DNA of 64,000 nt from Ruminococcus_G sp050944415 (GCA_050944415.1 JBMNRA010000003.1:1-64000), one strand, 5' to 3'; positions 42,251 through 50,842 are shown, numbered from the stretch's first letter. Made by a program: numbers and translations. Notes: generated by a model from the letters alone, not told the origin.

Positions 42251-43423
42251 TCAGAATCCCATAACAGGCATAGGTTCCGGACGCGTAAAATCTGTTTCCA
42301 TTTTTACAAATGTCTGATCCTTCGCTGAACGCAGAATGCCTTCCATAACCTCCAACGTATGAAGCGCCATCTCACCACTGGCTCTGTTTTTTCTTCTTTC
42401 CTGAATCGCCATAGCCATATCCACCAGACCGATTCCCCGGCTGTTAACGGCATGACTTATAGAATTGTGATCATGTTTTACTTCCACCTTTTTCCAGTCA
42501 GTATTGACCATCTCTTCCTGACGGGGCATGGAAAGCCACCGGCAATTTTCCTGTGTACGCATCAGCACATCGCCGCCAAAAAGATTGGGACCGCTGCAAG
42601 GATCCGGCTCCAGCATACAGAGGGTGCCTTTCGTTCCGTAAAGCTCCATCCTTGGCATTTCAGAATCCCACACATCGAAACTGACACACAGGCTGACAAT
42701 TGCTCCCTGTTTAAATTTCAGATTTGCAATAATATGTGTATACACATCAGGATGCACCTGTATTTCCTGACCTTTTCGCGGTTCACTGTGAATCATCCGC
42801 ACTTTTTCCGCCTGAGTTCCCATGGCTGAAACAGATTCCACCGGACCCAGCAGCGACAGAAGCGCAGTAATATAGTATGGCCCCATATCCAGCAGCGGGC
42901 CGGCTCCCGGCTGATAATAAAATCCCGGATTGGGATGGAACCATTCCCAGCCTTTGCATACCATAGATGCGGACGCACCTACGATATCACCCATCTGTCC
43001 TTCATCCAGCAGACGCCGGTAAGTCTGAAGTCTTCCCCCCATAAAAGTATCGGGAGCGCATCCTACGTAAAGTCCTTTCTCTTTTGCCAGTGCAATGATC
43101 TCTTTCCCCTGTTCCAGAGTGGCTGCCAGAGCTTTTTCTGAATATACGTGTTTTCCCGCCCGCAAAGCTGCCATATTGTAATAATAATGGGTTTCCGGAT
43201 TGGTCAGATTTAATACGATATCTACTGCCGGATCAGCAATCAGCTCGTCACCGGATCCAAACGCTTTCTTAAATCCATGTTCCTTGGCCTTCCTCTGTGC
43301 TTTTTCCAGACTCCTGCATGCGCAGCCATACAATTCCACTATATCTGAATAATTCTTCAGGTTGTTCAGATACACAGTACTGATGTCGCCAACTCCAATT
43401 ACCCCCACTTTAAATGTCTTCAT
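42251..43423 (-). CDS. Gfo/Idh/MocA family oxidoreductase
   Basis: A 390-residue NAD(P)-dependent dehydrogenase. The N-terminal Rossmann fold shows GVIGVGDISTVYLNNL, then the SEKALAAT and GCAPDTFMGGRLQTYR segments typical of the family. The C-terminal half is the substrate domain, with DMGPYYITALLSLLG. Members act on sugars, inositol or related cyclic alcohols; the substrate here cannot be told. A good AGGAGG site precedes the ATG. It stands alone, with the glucosamine deacetylase downstream, so a role in sugar metabolism is plausible. Confidence 0.88.
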   Translation of the reverse strand: MKTFKVGVIGVGDISTVYLNNLKNYSDIVELYGCACRSLEKAQRKAKEHGFKKAFGSGDELIADPAVDIVLNLTNPETHYYYNMAALRAGKHVYSEKALAATLEQGKEIIALAKEKGLYVGCAPDTFMGGRLQTYRRLLDEGQMGDIVGASASMVCKGWEWFHPNPGFYYQPGAGPLLDMGPYYITALLSLLGPVESVSAMGTQAEKVRMIHSEPRKGQEIQVHPDVYTHIIANLKFKQGAIVSLCVSFDVWDSEMPRMELYGTKGTLCMLEPDPCSGPNLFGGDVLMRTQENCRWLSMPRQEEMVNTDWKKVEVKHDHNSISHAVNSRGIGLVDMAMAIQERRKNRASGEMALHTLEVMEGILRSAKDQTFVKMETDFTRPEPMPVMGF

Positions 43424-43564
43424 CTTACACCTCCTGGATATTTATCTGATTGTTAATTATAACACAGACTTTTTTTTAATACTTTCGCAAAATCGCTCAT
43501 TATGATAAAATGATACAAGCATCAAAAAGTCATGTATGATATGCTGGGGAGGGGAGCTCTTTTT

Positions 43565-44140
43565 ATGATCATTCCGGCTGTTATTATTCTGTTGCTGTGT
43601 CTGGCTGCATCATTTGTTAATCTCTATATTATTGTATCCGCCAAAAAAAGAATCCTGACTTGCGACAGTTTTGCCGCAAGTCAGGATTGCGATTATATTC
43701 TTATATTGGGAGCCGCCGTCTGGCCTGGCAATATTCCCTGCCCCATACTGGAGGACCGGCTTCTTACAGGAATATCTCTGTATAATCAAAATCCGGCTTC
43801 TCTCCTTCTTATGAGCGGAGACAGCCATTCCTCCGGATATAACGAGGTTTCCGTAATGAAAGAATTTGCAGTCCGTCACGGTGTGCCCGAAAAAAATATA
43901 CGGACGGATCCCGCAGGGTTTACCACTTTTGACAGCGCCCGGCGCGCCAGAGATATATTTCACGCCAAAAAAATGATCATTGTCACACAGAAATATCATA
44001 TGTACCGGGCACTGTATATTTCCAGGAAACTGGGAATAGAATCCTGGGGAGTCGTCTCTGACAGACGTCCCTATCGCAGAAGGTGCTACCGGGAATTCCG
44101 GGAAATTTTAGCCAGAATCAAATACTTTTTTCTGACCTGA
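43565..44140 (+). CDS. YdcF/SanA-type membrane protein (DUF218)
   Basis: About 191 residues. An N-terminal membrane helix (MIIPAVIILLLCLAASFVNLYII) is followed by a DUF218 domain with YILILGAAV, PILEDRLLTGI, LMSGDSHSSGYNEVSVM and TFDSARRARDIF. Proteins of this family are linked to envelope integrity, but the reaction is not known. GGAGGGGAG lies 8 bases before ATG 43565; the longer reading from 43532 has no such site. A perfect 14-bp inverted repeat lies within the coding part (43651-43688). It is convergent with the MarR gene. Confidence 0.83.
   Translation: MIIPAVIILLLCLAASFVNLYIIVSAKKRILTCDSFAASQDCDYILILGAAVWPGNIPCPILEDRLLTGISLYNQNPASLLLMSGDSHSSGYNEVSVMKEFAVRHGVPEKNIRTDPAGFTTFDSARRARDIFHAKKMIIVTQKYHMYRALYISRKLGIESWGVVSDRRPYRRRCYREFREILARIKYFFLT
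43651..43688. repeat. Perfect 14-bp inverted repeat within the ydcF-like gene
   Basis: AATCCTGACTTGCG (43651-43664) and CGCAAGTCAGGATT (43675-43688) are exact inverse repeats with a 10-base loop. The sequence is inside codons 29-42 and would form a stable hairpin in the mRNA. Confidence 0.85.
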
Positions 44141-44149
44141 ACATGTATC

Positions 44150-44629
44150 TTACTGGGCTTCCAGCTCCTTACGCATTACTTTTTCCAGCTCTACCATCTC
44201 TTTTACCAGATTAACTGCTCTTTCTTTTCCAAAGTCCTTCAGCACATTTTGATAGAATTCCTTCAAAATTTTCTCCTGATTCTCCAGACGCTTCTTTCCG
44301 CTCTCTGTAAGAATGATATAAGTACCAAATTCAGAATCCGGATCATGTTTCCACTCAATAAGCGCCTGCTCTTCCAGTTTCCCAACCGTATGGGACAGTT
44401 TAGTAACAGGCACATTTAATGCTTCCGCCACTTCTTTCATATAAATCCGGTTTCCATCTCCTTTTTCCAGAATCAGTGCGCTGATCTGCTCCATCGTCAG
44501 GTATTCGAAATTTGACATCTGCGTATAAAGTTTATCTGTCTCCAGATTAGACATGCCAAATCTTCCAAAAACCAGCATTTTCGCAATGGCTGTCACATCA
44601 TTCGCTTCCAGAATCTTATTTAACGGCAT
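44150..44629 (-). CDS. MarR-family transcription regulator
   Basis: About 159 residues of winged helix-turn-helix MarR type. The DNA-binding part covers about 50-110 (MEQISALILEKGDGNRIYMKEVAEALNVPVTKLSHTVG... and the wing IEWKHDPDSEFGTYIILTESGKKR), flanked by dimerisation helices. AGGAATG lies upstream of ATG 44629. It is divergent from thioredoxin, whose promoter region it shares, so control of trxA or of itself is possible. The ligand is unknown. Confidence 0.87.
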   Translation of the reverse strand: MPLNKILEANDVTAIAKMLVFGRFGMSNLETDKLYTQMSNFEYLTMEQISALILEKGDGNRIYMKEVAEALNVPVTKLSHTVGKLEEQALIEWKHDPDSEFGTYIILTESGKKRLENQEKILKEFYQNVLKDFGKERAVNLVKEMVELEKVMRKELEAQ

Positions 44630-44727
44630 AAGCATTCCTCACTTTCCCTGATATTTATGATAACTTAAAACTTGTGAATTAATTTACCACATTTTCAGGA
44701 AATCGTCAAGAAATAGACAATCTGTCC

Positions 44728-44748
44728 TTCTGTGACTGAGTCACAGAA
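44728..44748. promoter_or_regulatory. CRP/FNR-like palindrome upstream of trxA
   Basis: TTCTGTGACT-G-AGTCACAGAA, a perfect 10-1-10 palindrome containing TGTGA-N5-TCACA. Its centre (44738) is about 41 bases before the expected start of trxA RNA, the usual position of a class II activator of this family. The Crp/Fnr gene at 46808-47482 is the natural candidate. Confidence 0.7.
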
Positions 44749-44766
44749 ACGATTCTCCCGTTCTGC

Positions 44767-44772
44767 TATAAT
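44767..44772 (+). promoter_or_regulatory. -10 box of the trxA promoter
   Basis: TATAAT with no good -35 match upstream; the palindrome at 44728-44748 covers that area, consistent with an activator-dependent promoter. RNA would start near 44779. Confidence 0.6.
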
Positions 44773-44818
44773 ACAGTCATAAATTAAAAAAATCTAAGAT
44801 ATAGCAGGAGGAATCATT

Positions 44819-45130
44819 ATGGCAAAGAAAATAACAAACCAGAATTTTAATCAGGAAGTGTTACAGAGCAGTCAGCCCGTGTTGGTAGATTTTTATGCAT
44901 CCTGGTGCGGACCCTGCAAGATGCTTTCTCCCGTCATCGACGAGCTGGCATCTGAAGCAGATGGCTACTCCGTCGGAAAAATAAACGTAGACGAGGAACC
45001 GGCACTTGCAGCTGAATTCAAAATCATGTCCGTACCCACCTTAATGGTATTTTCTAATGGAAAAGTATCTTCCGTTTCTTCCGGATATCGTCCGAAAGAA
45101 CAGATTCTGGAAATGATCAAAAAAGCTTAA
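44819..45130 (+). CDS. trxA: Thioredoxin
   Basis: A 103-residue thioredoxin, a cytosolic dithiol reductant. The active site WCGPC is at 29-33 and the cis-proline region SVPTLMVFSNGK is intact. A GGAGG site precedes the ATG. Its promoter has a strong -10 but no -35, with a CRP/FNR-like palindrome at -41, so expression may depend on a redox or metabolic activator. No thioredoxin reductase gene is adjacent. It is convergent with hcp. Confidence 0.96.
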   Translation: MAKKITNQNFNQEVLQSSQPVLVDFYASWCGPCKMLSPVIDELASEADGYSVGKINVDEEPALAAEFKIMSVPTLMVFSNGKVSSVSSGYRPKEQILEMIKKA

Positions 45131-45133
45131 TCC

Positions 45134-46702
45134 TCAGGAAAGTATCTTTTTCATATCTTCTTCCGGTGTGGTAATAGGTGAGATGCCGTAATTTTCCACC
45201 AGATAATTCAGTACATTGGGAGAAATAAATGCCGGCAGTGTGGGGCCGAGGAAAATATTCTTAATTCCCAGATGCAGCAGCGTCAGCAGGATACAGACCG
45301 CTTTCTGTTCATACCATGACAGCACCATAGATAAGGGCAGCTCATTGATATCGCAGGAAAAGGCCTCCGCCAGCGCTGCTGCAATCCTTATGGCTCCATA
45401 AGCATCATTGCACTGCCCGATATCCATAATTCTTGGAAACGGTCCGATATTGCCCAGATTCAGATCATTAAACCGATATTTTCCACAGGCCAGGGTCAGC
45501 ACAATGGAATCGTCCGGCGTCTGTTTCACAAACTCTGTATAGTAATTTCTCCCGGCTCTGGCGCCGTCACATCCTGCCACCAGGAAGAAATGTTTGACCG
45601 CCCCCGCTTTAACCGCTTCCACTACCTGATCTGCTGCAGACAGTACAGCCTGATGGCCAAATCCCGTCGTCACCTGACTGCCACCGTTCATCCCTTTAAA
45701 GTGCATATCCTGGTCATATCCTCCCAGTTCCAGGGCCTTTTCAATAACCGGTGTGAAATCTTTTTTCTCGTCAATATGTTCCATACCCGGCCATGCCACA
45801 ACAGAGGTGGTATAAACCCGGTCAGCATAGGAATGTTTCACCGGCATCAGACAGTTAGTAGTAAAAAGTACGGGGGCAGGCAGATCTGCAAATTCTTTCT
45901 GCTGATTCTGCCATGCTGTTCCAAAATTTCCTTTCAAATGTGCATACTTTTTCAGTTCAGGATATGCATGCGCCGGCAGCATTTCTCCGTGAGTATAAAT
46001 ATTGATTCCTTTCCCTTCCGTCTGTTCCAGAAGAAGTTTCAAATCTTCCAGATCATGTCCCGTAATTACAATAAAAGGACCCTTTTCCACTGTCAATGTC
46101 ACTTCTGTGGGCTGAGGATTCCCAAAACTTTCTCTGTTGGCCCGATCCAGCAGCTCCATACATTTTAAATTCACCTTACCCGTTTCCAGAACCAGCGGAA
46201 GCAGCCCTTCCATACTGTTTTCATTTTTCAAAGCACTCAGCGCTTTATAAAAGAATCTGTTCACCTCTGTATCAGAATATCCCAGTACGCGAGCATGGTA
46301 TCCATAAGCCGCCATTCCTTTTATTCCGAAAAGAAGCAGTGATTTCAGCGAACGGATATCTTCATTATCATTCCAGATTTTCTGCATATCATAGTCATTT
46401 GCTTCTTTTTTTCCTGTAATCTGTTCTCCGGCCTTTCGAACTCTTCTGATTGTTTCACGGATTCTGCCGTCGTCAAAATTCACGTTGGTAAGTGTGGTAA
46501 AAAGTCCTTCCAGAACCAGCTCATCCGGTCTTGACTCTTCCGGCAGATTTTCCGCTGCCTCTCCCAGACTGATCAACGCGCCTGCAAGTTCATCCTGCAA
46601 ATTCGCTGTCTCAGCCGTTTTTCCACATACCCCTGCCTTCCCCGTGCATCCGGTACATCCTGCTGTCTGTTCACATTGAAAACAAAACATATTCTGTCCC
46701 AT
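45134..46702 (-). CDS. hcp: Hybrid-cluster protein (hydroxylamine reductase)
   Basis: A 522-residue iron-sulfur-oxygen cluster enzyme of anaerobes that reduces hydroxylamine and is linked to nitric oxide defence. The N-terminal cluster cysteines are C7, C10, C19 and C26. Later cluster residues are in GHDLEDL, FTTNCLMP, AGCDGARAGRNYY and LTLACGKYRFN. AAAGGAGAG lies before the ATG. It is separated from the upstream Crp/Fnr gene by a terminator, so it probably has its own promoter, which I could not define. FNR-type regulators commonly control hcp, fitting the neighbour. Confidence 0.95.
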   Translation of the reverse strand: MGQNMFCFQCEQTAGCTGCTGKAGVCGKTAETANLQDELAGALISLGEAAENLPEESRPDELVLEGLFTTLTNVNFDDGRIRETIRRVRKAGEQITGKKEANDYDMQKIWNDNEDIRSLKSLLLFGIKGMAAYGYHARVLGYSDTEVNRFFYKALSALKNENSMEGLLPLVLETGKVNLKCMELLDRANRESFGNPQPTEVTLTVEKGPFIVITGHDLEDLKLLLEQTEGKGINIYTHGEMLPAHAYPELKKYAHLKGNFGTAWQNQQKEFADLPAPVLFTTNCLMPVKHSYADRVYTTSVVAWPGMEHIDEKKDFTPVIEKALELGGYDQDMHFKGMNGGSQVTTGFGHQAVLSAADQVVEAVKAGAVKHFFLVAGCDGARAGRNYYTEFVKQTPDDSIVLTLACGKYRFNDLNLGNIGPFPRIMDIGQCNDAYGAIRIAAALAEAFSCDINELPLSMVLSWYEQKAVCILLTLLHLGIKNIFLGPTLPAFISPNVLNYLVENYGISPITTPEEDMKKILS

Positions 46703-46750
46703 TTTTTCACTCTCCTTTTTCGTTCATCTTCTTGATGCTTCTACTATGGC

Positions 46751-46795
46751 ATAAAAAAAAGAGCTTATCTGTTGCGCACGCAACATCGCAGCTCT
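46751..46795 (-). terminator. Terminator between the Crp/Fnr and hcp genes
   Basis: On the minus strand, GAGCT...AGCTC with an inner perfect 7-bp stem TGTTGCG/CGCAACA, followed by eight T. Although the inner palindrome resembles an operator, its place in a hairpin with a T tract favours a terminator. Confidence 0.8.
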
Positions 46796-46807
46796 TTTTT
46801 TACAAGA

Positions 46808-47482
46808 TTACAAAAGACGAAAAGTATTTCTGTCGTAATCCAACACGCCATCCGCTTTCATACTGGAAAGTTCTCGTGACAAAGCGCTTCTGTCCGCACA
46901 GAGAAATTCTGCAAACTCCTGCCGTCCCATGGGAATTTCAAAATAGTTGCTTCCATGGATCTGCGCCTGAAGAGACAGATAAGTTAATATCTTTTCTCTC
47001 AAGGTCTTTTTGGATATAACCTCTACCTTCGCCATCAGTTGAGCATTCTTATCCGCTATAAGCGTCACCATATTTTCAATCAGCCGGTGATGAAATACAC
47101 AGGAGCTGCTGCAGGAACGCATGACGCGGTAAAAAGGAAGGAACAACACTTTAAGTTTTGTCCCTGCCAGAAAAGTAACTGCCGAAGCCATGGAACTGCC
47201 GCATACAAAAGTTTCTCCAAAGGCCTCCCCTTTTCCCATACAGGCCAGGATGGTTTTGCCTCCCCACAAATCCTCCTGTACCATATGAACAGTCCCGTCC
47301 AGCACCATCCCCAGACATCTGACTTTCTCCCCCTGCAGTGACAGAACTTCCCCTTTCTCATATGTGCGCACAAAACTCCCCAGGCAGTTCAGCATAGTCA
47401 TAAAGTCTCTGTCGTCAATGCCCGCAAAAAGCGCCGACTTTCTGATTGCGTCTCTTTCCTTTTCCTTCATTCCCTCATTCAT
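46808..47482 (-). CDS. Crp/Fnr-family transcription regulator
   Basis: A 224-residue regulator with an N-terminal cyclic-nucleotide-like beta-roll (EKGEVLSLQGEKVRCLGMVLDG, GKGEAFGET) and a C-terminal helix-turn-helix (MGRQEFAEFLCADRSALSRELSSM). The long central helix has MVTLIADKNAQLMAKVEVISKKTLREKIL. It has no obvious four-cysteine FNR cluster site, so the signal is unknown. It overlaps the stop of the Rrf2 gene by 8 bases. It is the last gene of the cysK-metY-rrf2 run and next to hcp and near trxA, whose promoter has a CRP/FNR-like site. Confidence 0.9.
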   Translation of the reverse strand: MNEGMKEKERDAIRKSALFAGIDDRDFMTMLNCLGSFVRTYEKGEVLSLQGEKVRCLGMVLDGTVHMVQEDLWGGKTILACMGKGEAFGETFVCGSSMASAVTFLAGTKLKVLFLPFYRVMRSCSSSCVFHHRLIENMVTLIADKNAQLMAKVEVISKKTLREKILTYLSLQAQIHGSNYFEIPMGRQEFAEFLCADRSALSRELSSMKADGVLDYDRNTFRLL

Positions 47483-47909
47483 CTTTTATCACCGCACTTT
47501 GCTTCTGCCAGTTCATAAGATCCTCTAAGGTTACCTCATCCACGACACTGCTGACGGCAGCACCGATCTTTGCCCAGAGCAGGCGGGCAGCACACCCTTC
47601 CGCTCTGCTGCATTTCATCCCGGGATCTCCCACACATTCAACCGGCGCCAGACTGCCCTCTGTCAACCGCAGAATCATACCGACTGTATATTCCGCCGGA
47701 GAACGCTGCAGCATGTAGCCCCCCATGGGACCGCGGATACTTCTCACAAAACCTGCCTTATTCAGTATCGAGACAATCTGCTCCAGATATTTTTCTGAAA
47801 TCTCCTGTCTTTTGGCTATATCCTTCACCCGCACCGGCTCTCCTGTGTAATTAACGGCGATATCCAGCATAAGCCGTATCGCATATCTACCTTTTGTGGA
47901 TATTTTCAT
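47475..47909 (-). CDS. Rrf2-family regulator (CymR/IscR-like)
   Basis: A 144-residue Rrf2 protein. It shows the DNA-binding helix-turn-helix RVKDIAKRQEISEKYLEQIVSILNKAG and the wing IRGPMGGYMLQRS. Three cysteines (CVGDPGMKCSRAEGC) occupy the place where IscR-type proteins bind an iron-sulfur cluster. Its place after cysK and metY suggests a cysteine-responsive repressor like CymR, possibly acting at the promoter upstream of cysK. It overlaps both neighbouring genes by a few bases. The exact signal, cluster or cysteine, cannot be told. Confidence 0.9.
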   Translation of the reverse strand: MKISTKGRYAIRLMLDIAVNYTGEPVRVKDIAKRQEISEKYLEQIVSILNKAGFVRSIRGPMGGYMLQRSPAEYTVGMILRLTEGSLAPVECVGDPGMKCSRAEGCAARLLWAKIGAAVSSVVDEVTLEDLMNWQKQSAVIKDE

Positions 47910-49222
47910 ACTGCCCTCTCTGCTTTCCGAAAAGCCTCTGACAAATCTTCAATAATATCGTCAATATGTTCCGTTCCTATGGACAGCCGAATCGTATTGG
48001 GTCTGATTCCCTGCTCTTTAAGTTCCTCTTGGGTGCACTGGCTGTGGGTAGTCGTTGCCGGATGTATCACAAGGGACTTTACATCAGCCACATTAGCCAG
48101 CAGTGAAAACAATTCCAGACTGTCAATAAAGGTTTTTGCCGTTTTCTCATCTCCCTTTATCTCGAAGGTGAATATGGAACCGCCTCCATTGGGGAAATAT
48201 TTCTCATACAGCTCTCTCTGCTTTGGATCCCGCGAAACCGAAGGATGATTTACCTTTTCCACCTGGGGATGACTGTTCAGGAAGTCCACCACTTTCTGCG
48301 CATTTTCCACGTGACGCTCCACCCTGAGAGAGAGGGTTTCCAGTCCCTGCAGCAAAAGAAAGCTGTGAAAAGGAGAAAGCGCCGCTCCAAGATCCCGCAA
48401 TAAAGTTGCCCGTACTTTTACCGCGAAAGCCACAGACCCTGCCGCTTTCGTGAAACTGATTCCGTGATAACTGGAAACAGGTTCTGTCAGATCAGGAAAT
48501 TTACCGGATTTCTCCCAGTCAAATCTGCCTCCGTCTACAATTACTCCTCCCAGTGTGGTTCCATGACCGCCGATAAATTTTGTAGCCGAATGCACCACAA
48601 TATCCGCCCCATATTCTATGGGCCGAACCAGATACGGTGTGGCAAAGGTATTGTCCACAATCAGAGGAATCCCATGTTCATGCGCCAGCTCTGCCATTTT
48701 TTCAATATCCGCTACTTCTGAATTAGGATTTCCAAGAGTCTCGATAAAAATCGCCTTTGTATTTTCCTGTATTGCCCTGCTTACATTCTCCTCATCGAAA
48801 ATATTCACAAAAGATGTATGTATCCCGTGCTGAGGCAATGTGTGCTGCAGAAGATTGAACGTTCCTCCGTACAGATTATTGGCGGCCACAATATGATCTC
48901 CTGCATGAGCCACACCCCAAATAGCGTAAGCCACAGCGGCGGCTCCGGAAGATACCGCCACCGCTGCCTGTCCTCCTTCCAAAGTCCCGATCCTTTCCTC
49001 AAATGCTTCTGTGGTAGGATTCGTCAGCCTGCTGTAAATATTGCCTGAATCTTCCAGACTGAAACGAGCCTGAGCATGATCTGAATTCTCAAATACATAA
49101 GATGCCGTCTGATAGATTGGCACTGCTCTTGCTCCGGTTGCAGGATCCGGCCGCTCCTGACCCGCATGAAGCTGCAGCGTCTCAAATCTGAAGTTTCTTT
49201 CTGACCTCTCTGTTTTTTTCAT
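47906..49222 (-). CDS. metY: O-acetylhomoserine sulfhydrylase
   Basis: A 438-residue PLP enzyme of the cystathionine gamma-synthase family that makes homocysteine from O-acetylhomoserine and sulfide. The N-terminal ETLQLHAGQERPDPATGARAVP and the PLP lysine in VVHSATKFIGGHGT are typical of MetY, with the NPNSEV and VDNTFATPYL motifs between. It works with CysK to assimilate sulfide. It is 21 bases downstream of cysK and overlaps the Rrf2 gene. Confidence 0.94.
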   Translation of the reverse strand: MKKTERSERNFRFETLQLHAGQERPDPATGARAVPIYQTASYVFENSDHAQARFSLEDSGNIYSRLTNPTTEAFEERIGTLEGGQAAVAVSSGAAAVAYAIWGVAHAGDHIVAANNLYGGTFNLLQHTLPQHGIHTSFVNIFDEENVSRAIQENTKAIFIETLGNPNSEVADIEKMAELAHEHGIPLIVDNTFATPYLVRPIEYGADIVVHSATKFIGGHGTTLGGVIVDGGRFDWEKSGKFPDLTEPVSSYHGISFTKAAGSVAFAVKVRATLLRDLGAALSPFHSFLLLQGLETLSLRVERHVENAQKVVDFLNSHPQVEKVNHPSVSRDPKQRELYEKYFPNGGGSIFTFEIKGDEKTAKTFIDSLELFSLLANVADVKSLVIHPATTTHSQCTQEELKEQGIRPNTIRLSIGTEHIDDIIEDLSEAFRKAERAV

Positions 49223-49243
49223 AATAATTCTCCTCTTGTCCGC

Positions 49244-50176
49244 CTATTCAGTGAATAAAGGTGTGGAATAATACCGGTCACCGCTGTCCGGAAGCACTGC
49301 CACGATATTCTTTCCCCTGTTTTCCGGTTTCTTTGCCATCAAAATAGCGGCGTGAAGCGCTGCACCTGAAGAGATTCCTGTCATAAATCCCTCCTTTTTC
49401 ATTAACAATCTGGCTGCTGCATACGCTTCGTCACTTTCCACTTTAATAATCTCATCATATATTTCTGTATTCAGAGTAGACGGCACAAAACCTGCCCCGA
49501 TCCCCTGAATTTTATGAGGACCGCTTTTTCCCTCAGACAAAACGGGGGAATCTGCAGGCTCTACTGCAATCACCTGAAGATCGGGATTTTTCCCTTTCAG
49601 ATATTCACCGGTTCCGGTAATTGTTCCGCCGGTTCCGACTCCCGCCACCAAAATGTCCACCTCTCCTTTTGTATCTTCCCAGATCTCAGGTCCTGTGGTT
49701 TTCCTGTGAGCGTTGGGATTGGCAGGATTCTCAAACTGTCCTGGAATATAGCTGCCTTCCGTCTCCTCTGCCAGCATAGCTGCTTTGTCAATGGCACCCT
49801 GCATTCCTTTGGATCCATCTGTCAATATTACCTCTGCTCCGTAGGCCTTTAAAATATTTCTCCGCTCCACACTCATGGTTTCCGGCATAGTAAAGATTAC
49901 CCGATATCCCTTTGCCGCACCCAGAGCAGCAAGTCCGATACCCGTATTTCCGGAAGTAGGTTCTATGATCGTATATCCTTTTTTTAACAGTCCCCTGCTT
50001 TCAGCATCTGCAATCATCTCCGCGGCGATCCTGTCTTTGATACTCCCCGCCGGATTAAAATACTCAAGTTTTGCCAGTATTGTAGCTTCCAGTTTTTCAC
50101 TTTTTTCCAGATTCTGTAATTCTACCAGCGGTGTATGTCCAATCAACTCTTCAATACTTCTGTAAATTTTAGCCAT
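49244..50176 (-). CDS. cysK: Cysteine synthase A
   Basis: A 310-residue PLP enzyme that makes cysteine from O-acetylserine and sulfide. The PLP lysine is K47 in NPAGSIKDRIA, the substrate loop is TSGNTGIG (74-81) and the PLP phosphate loop is GVGTGGTITG. The MAKIYRS start at 50176 was chosen after GTGAGGAT. It is the first gene of cysK-metY-rrf2-crp, behind a near-perfect promoter with a CymR-like palindrome next to it. Confidence 0.95.
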   Translation of the reverse strand: MAKIYRSIEELIGHTPLVELQNLEKSEKLEATILAKLEYFNPAGSIKDRIAAEMIADAESRGLLKKGYTIIEPTSGNTGIGLAALGAAKGYRVIFTMPETMSVERRNILKAYGAEVILTDGSKGMQGAIDKAAMLAEETEGSYIPGQFENPANPNAHRKTTGPEIWEDTKGEVDILVAGVGTGGTITGTGEYLKGKNPDLQVIAVEPADSPVLSEGKSGPHKIQGIGAGFVPSTLNTEIYDEIIKVESDEAYAAARLLMKKEGFMTGISSGAALHAAILMAKKPENRGKNIVAVLPDSGDRYYSTPLFTE

Positions 50177-50203
50177 GGTAATCCTCACTTTCATATTCAT
50201 AGT

Positions 50204-50218
50204 ATTTCAATAGGAATT
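50204..50218 (-). promoter_or_regulatory. CymR-like operator candidate upstream of cysK
   Basis: ATTTCAATAGGAATT, read as AATTCCTATTGAAAT on the minus strand, is a partial palindrome resembling known CymR sites of Firmicutes. It lies 15-30 bases downstream of the -10 box, a repressor position. Confidence 0.45.
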
Positions 50219-50232
50219 ATATGTTTTATGAA

Positions 50233-50260
50233 ATTATACCATCCCGAAACGCTTTGTCAA
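50233..50260 (-). promoter_or_regulatory. Strong promoter of the cysK operon
   Basis: On the minus strand, TTGACA (50260-50255) and TATAAT (50238-50233) match the consensus exactly and are 16 bases apart. Confidence 0.9.
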
Positions 50261-50262
50261 GA

Positions 50263-50838
50263 CTATAATGATATTAAATGCAAATACTCCTGGCAGTGCT
50301 TCATGACAGTTTCCATGTTTTTCAGATCCTTTATCACATTTCCCGTCTCCAGGGAATGGTTGGCTCCTTCTGTTTCAAAAAGCGGTATATCCATATCATG
50401 GCAGCGGTTTCTTACCATTTCCGTTTCCGCCCAGGGATCACTGGTTCCGTGAAACATAATCTCTCTGCCCTTTCGGGCAAAACGAAAGGTATCTTCCAGC
50501 GGCGTAAAATAAATCTGATACGCGTCAATCTCATGATGTCCGGCATAATCCGCCGCTACAATTGTTCCGATACTTTTTGAAATAAAAAGGATTTTTTCAT
50601 AAATTTTGAAATCAATCTTCTGCAGAATGTCTTCCGTCTGTGCCCTTGCACTGAAAAATGCCTCTTCCATCTTTGTTCTGGATCCTTTGATATTCCCTGG
50701 AAATCCTCCGTAAGAAACATCCATTATCTGGAAACCTTCTGTCTTCGCCAGTTTTTTCCCGTAATAAAGCAGCGGTTTATCCGTATGGTATCCCACCCCC
50801 GGAAATATTACCGCCAGCCTGCCAAATTCTTTCTCCAT
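50263..50838 (-). CDS. Alpha/beta-hydrolase-like protein
   Basis: About 191 residues with an alpha/beta hydrolase look: LAVIFPGVGYHTDKPLLYY near the N-terminus, a nucleophile elbow FISKSIGTIVAADYA, the aspartate GTSDPW and the histidine EGANHSLE near the C-terminus. All three catalytic positions are in the right order for a serine hydrolase. No substrate can be told. GGGAG precedes ATG 50838. It is the last gene of the tauE-sulfotransferase operon, four bases after the inositol phosphatase gene. Confidence 0.8.
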   Translation of the reverse strand: MEKEFGRLAVIFPGVGYHTDKPLLYYGKKLAKTEGFQIMDVSYGGFPGNIKGSRTKMEEAFFSARAQTEDILQKIDFKIYEKILFISKSIGTIVAADYAGHHEIDAYQIYFTPLEDTFRFARKGREIMFHGTSDPWAETEMVRNRCHDMDIPLFETEGANHSLETGNVIKDLKNMETVMKHCQEYLHLISL

Positions 50839-50842
50839 ATAC

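Noticed and set aside
46757..46800. TGTTGCG-TG-CGCAACA palindrome as an FNR-type operator of hcp
   Set aside because: It lies inside a hairpin followed by eight T and right after the Crp/Fnr gene, so a terminator explains it better; a second use as operator cannot be excluded.
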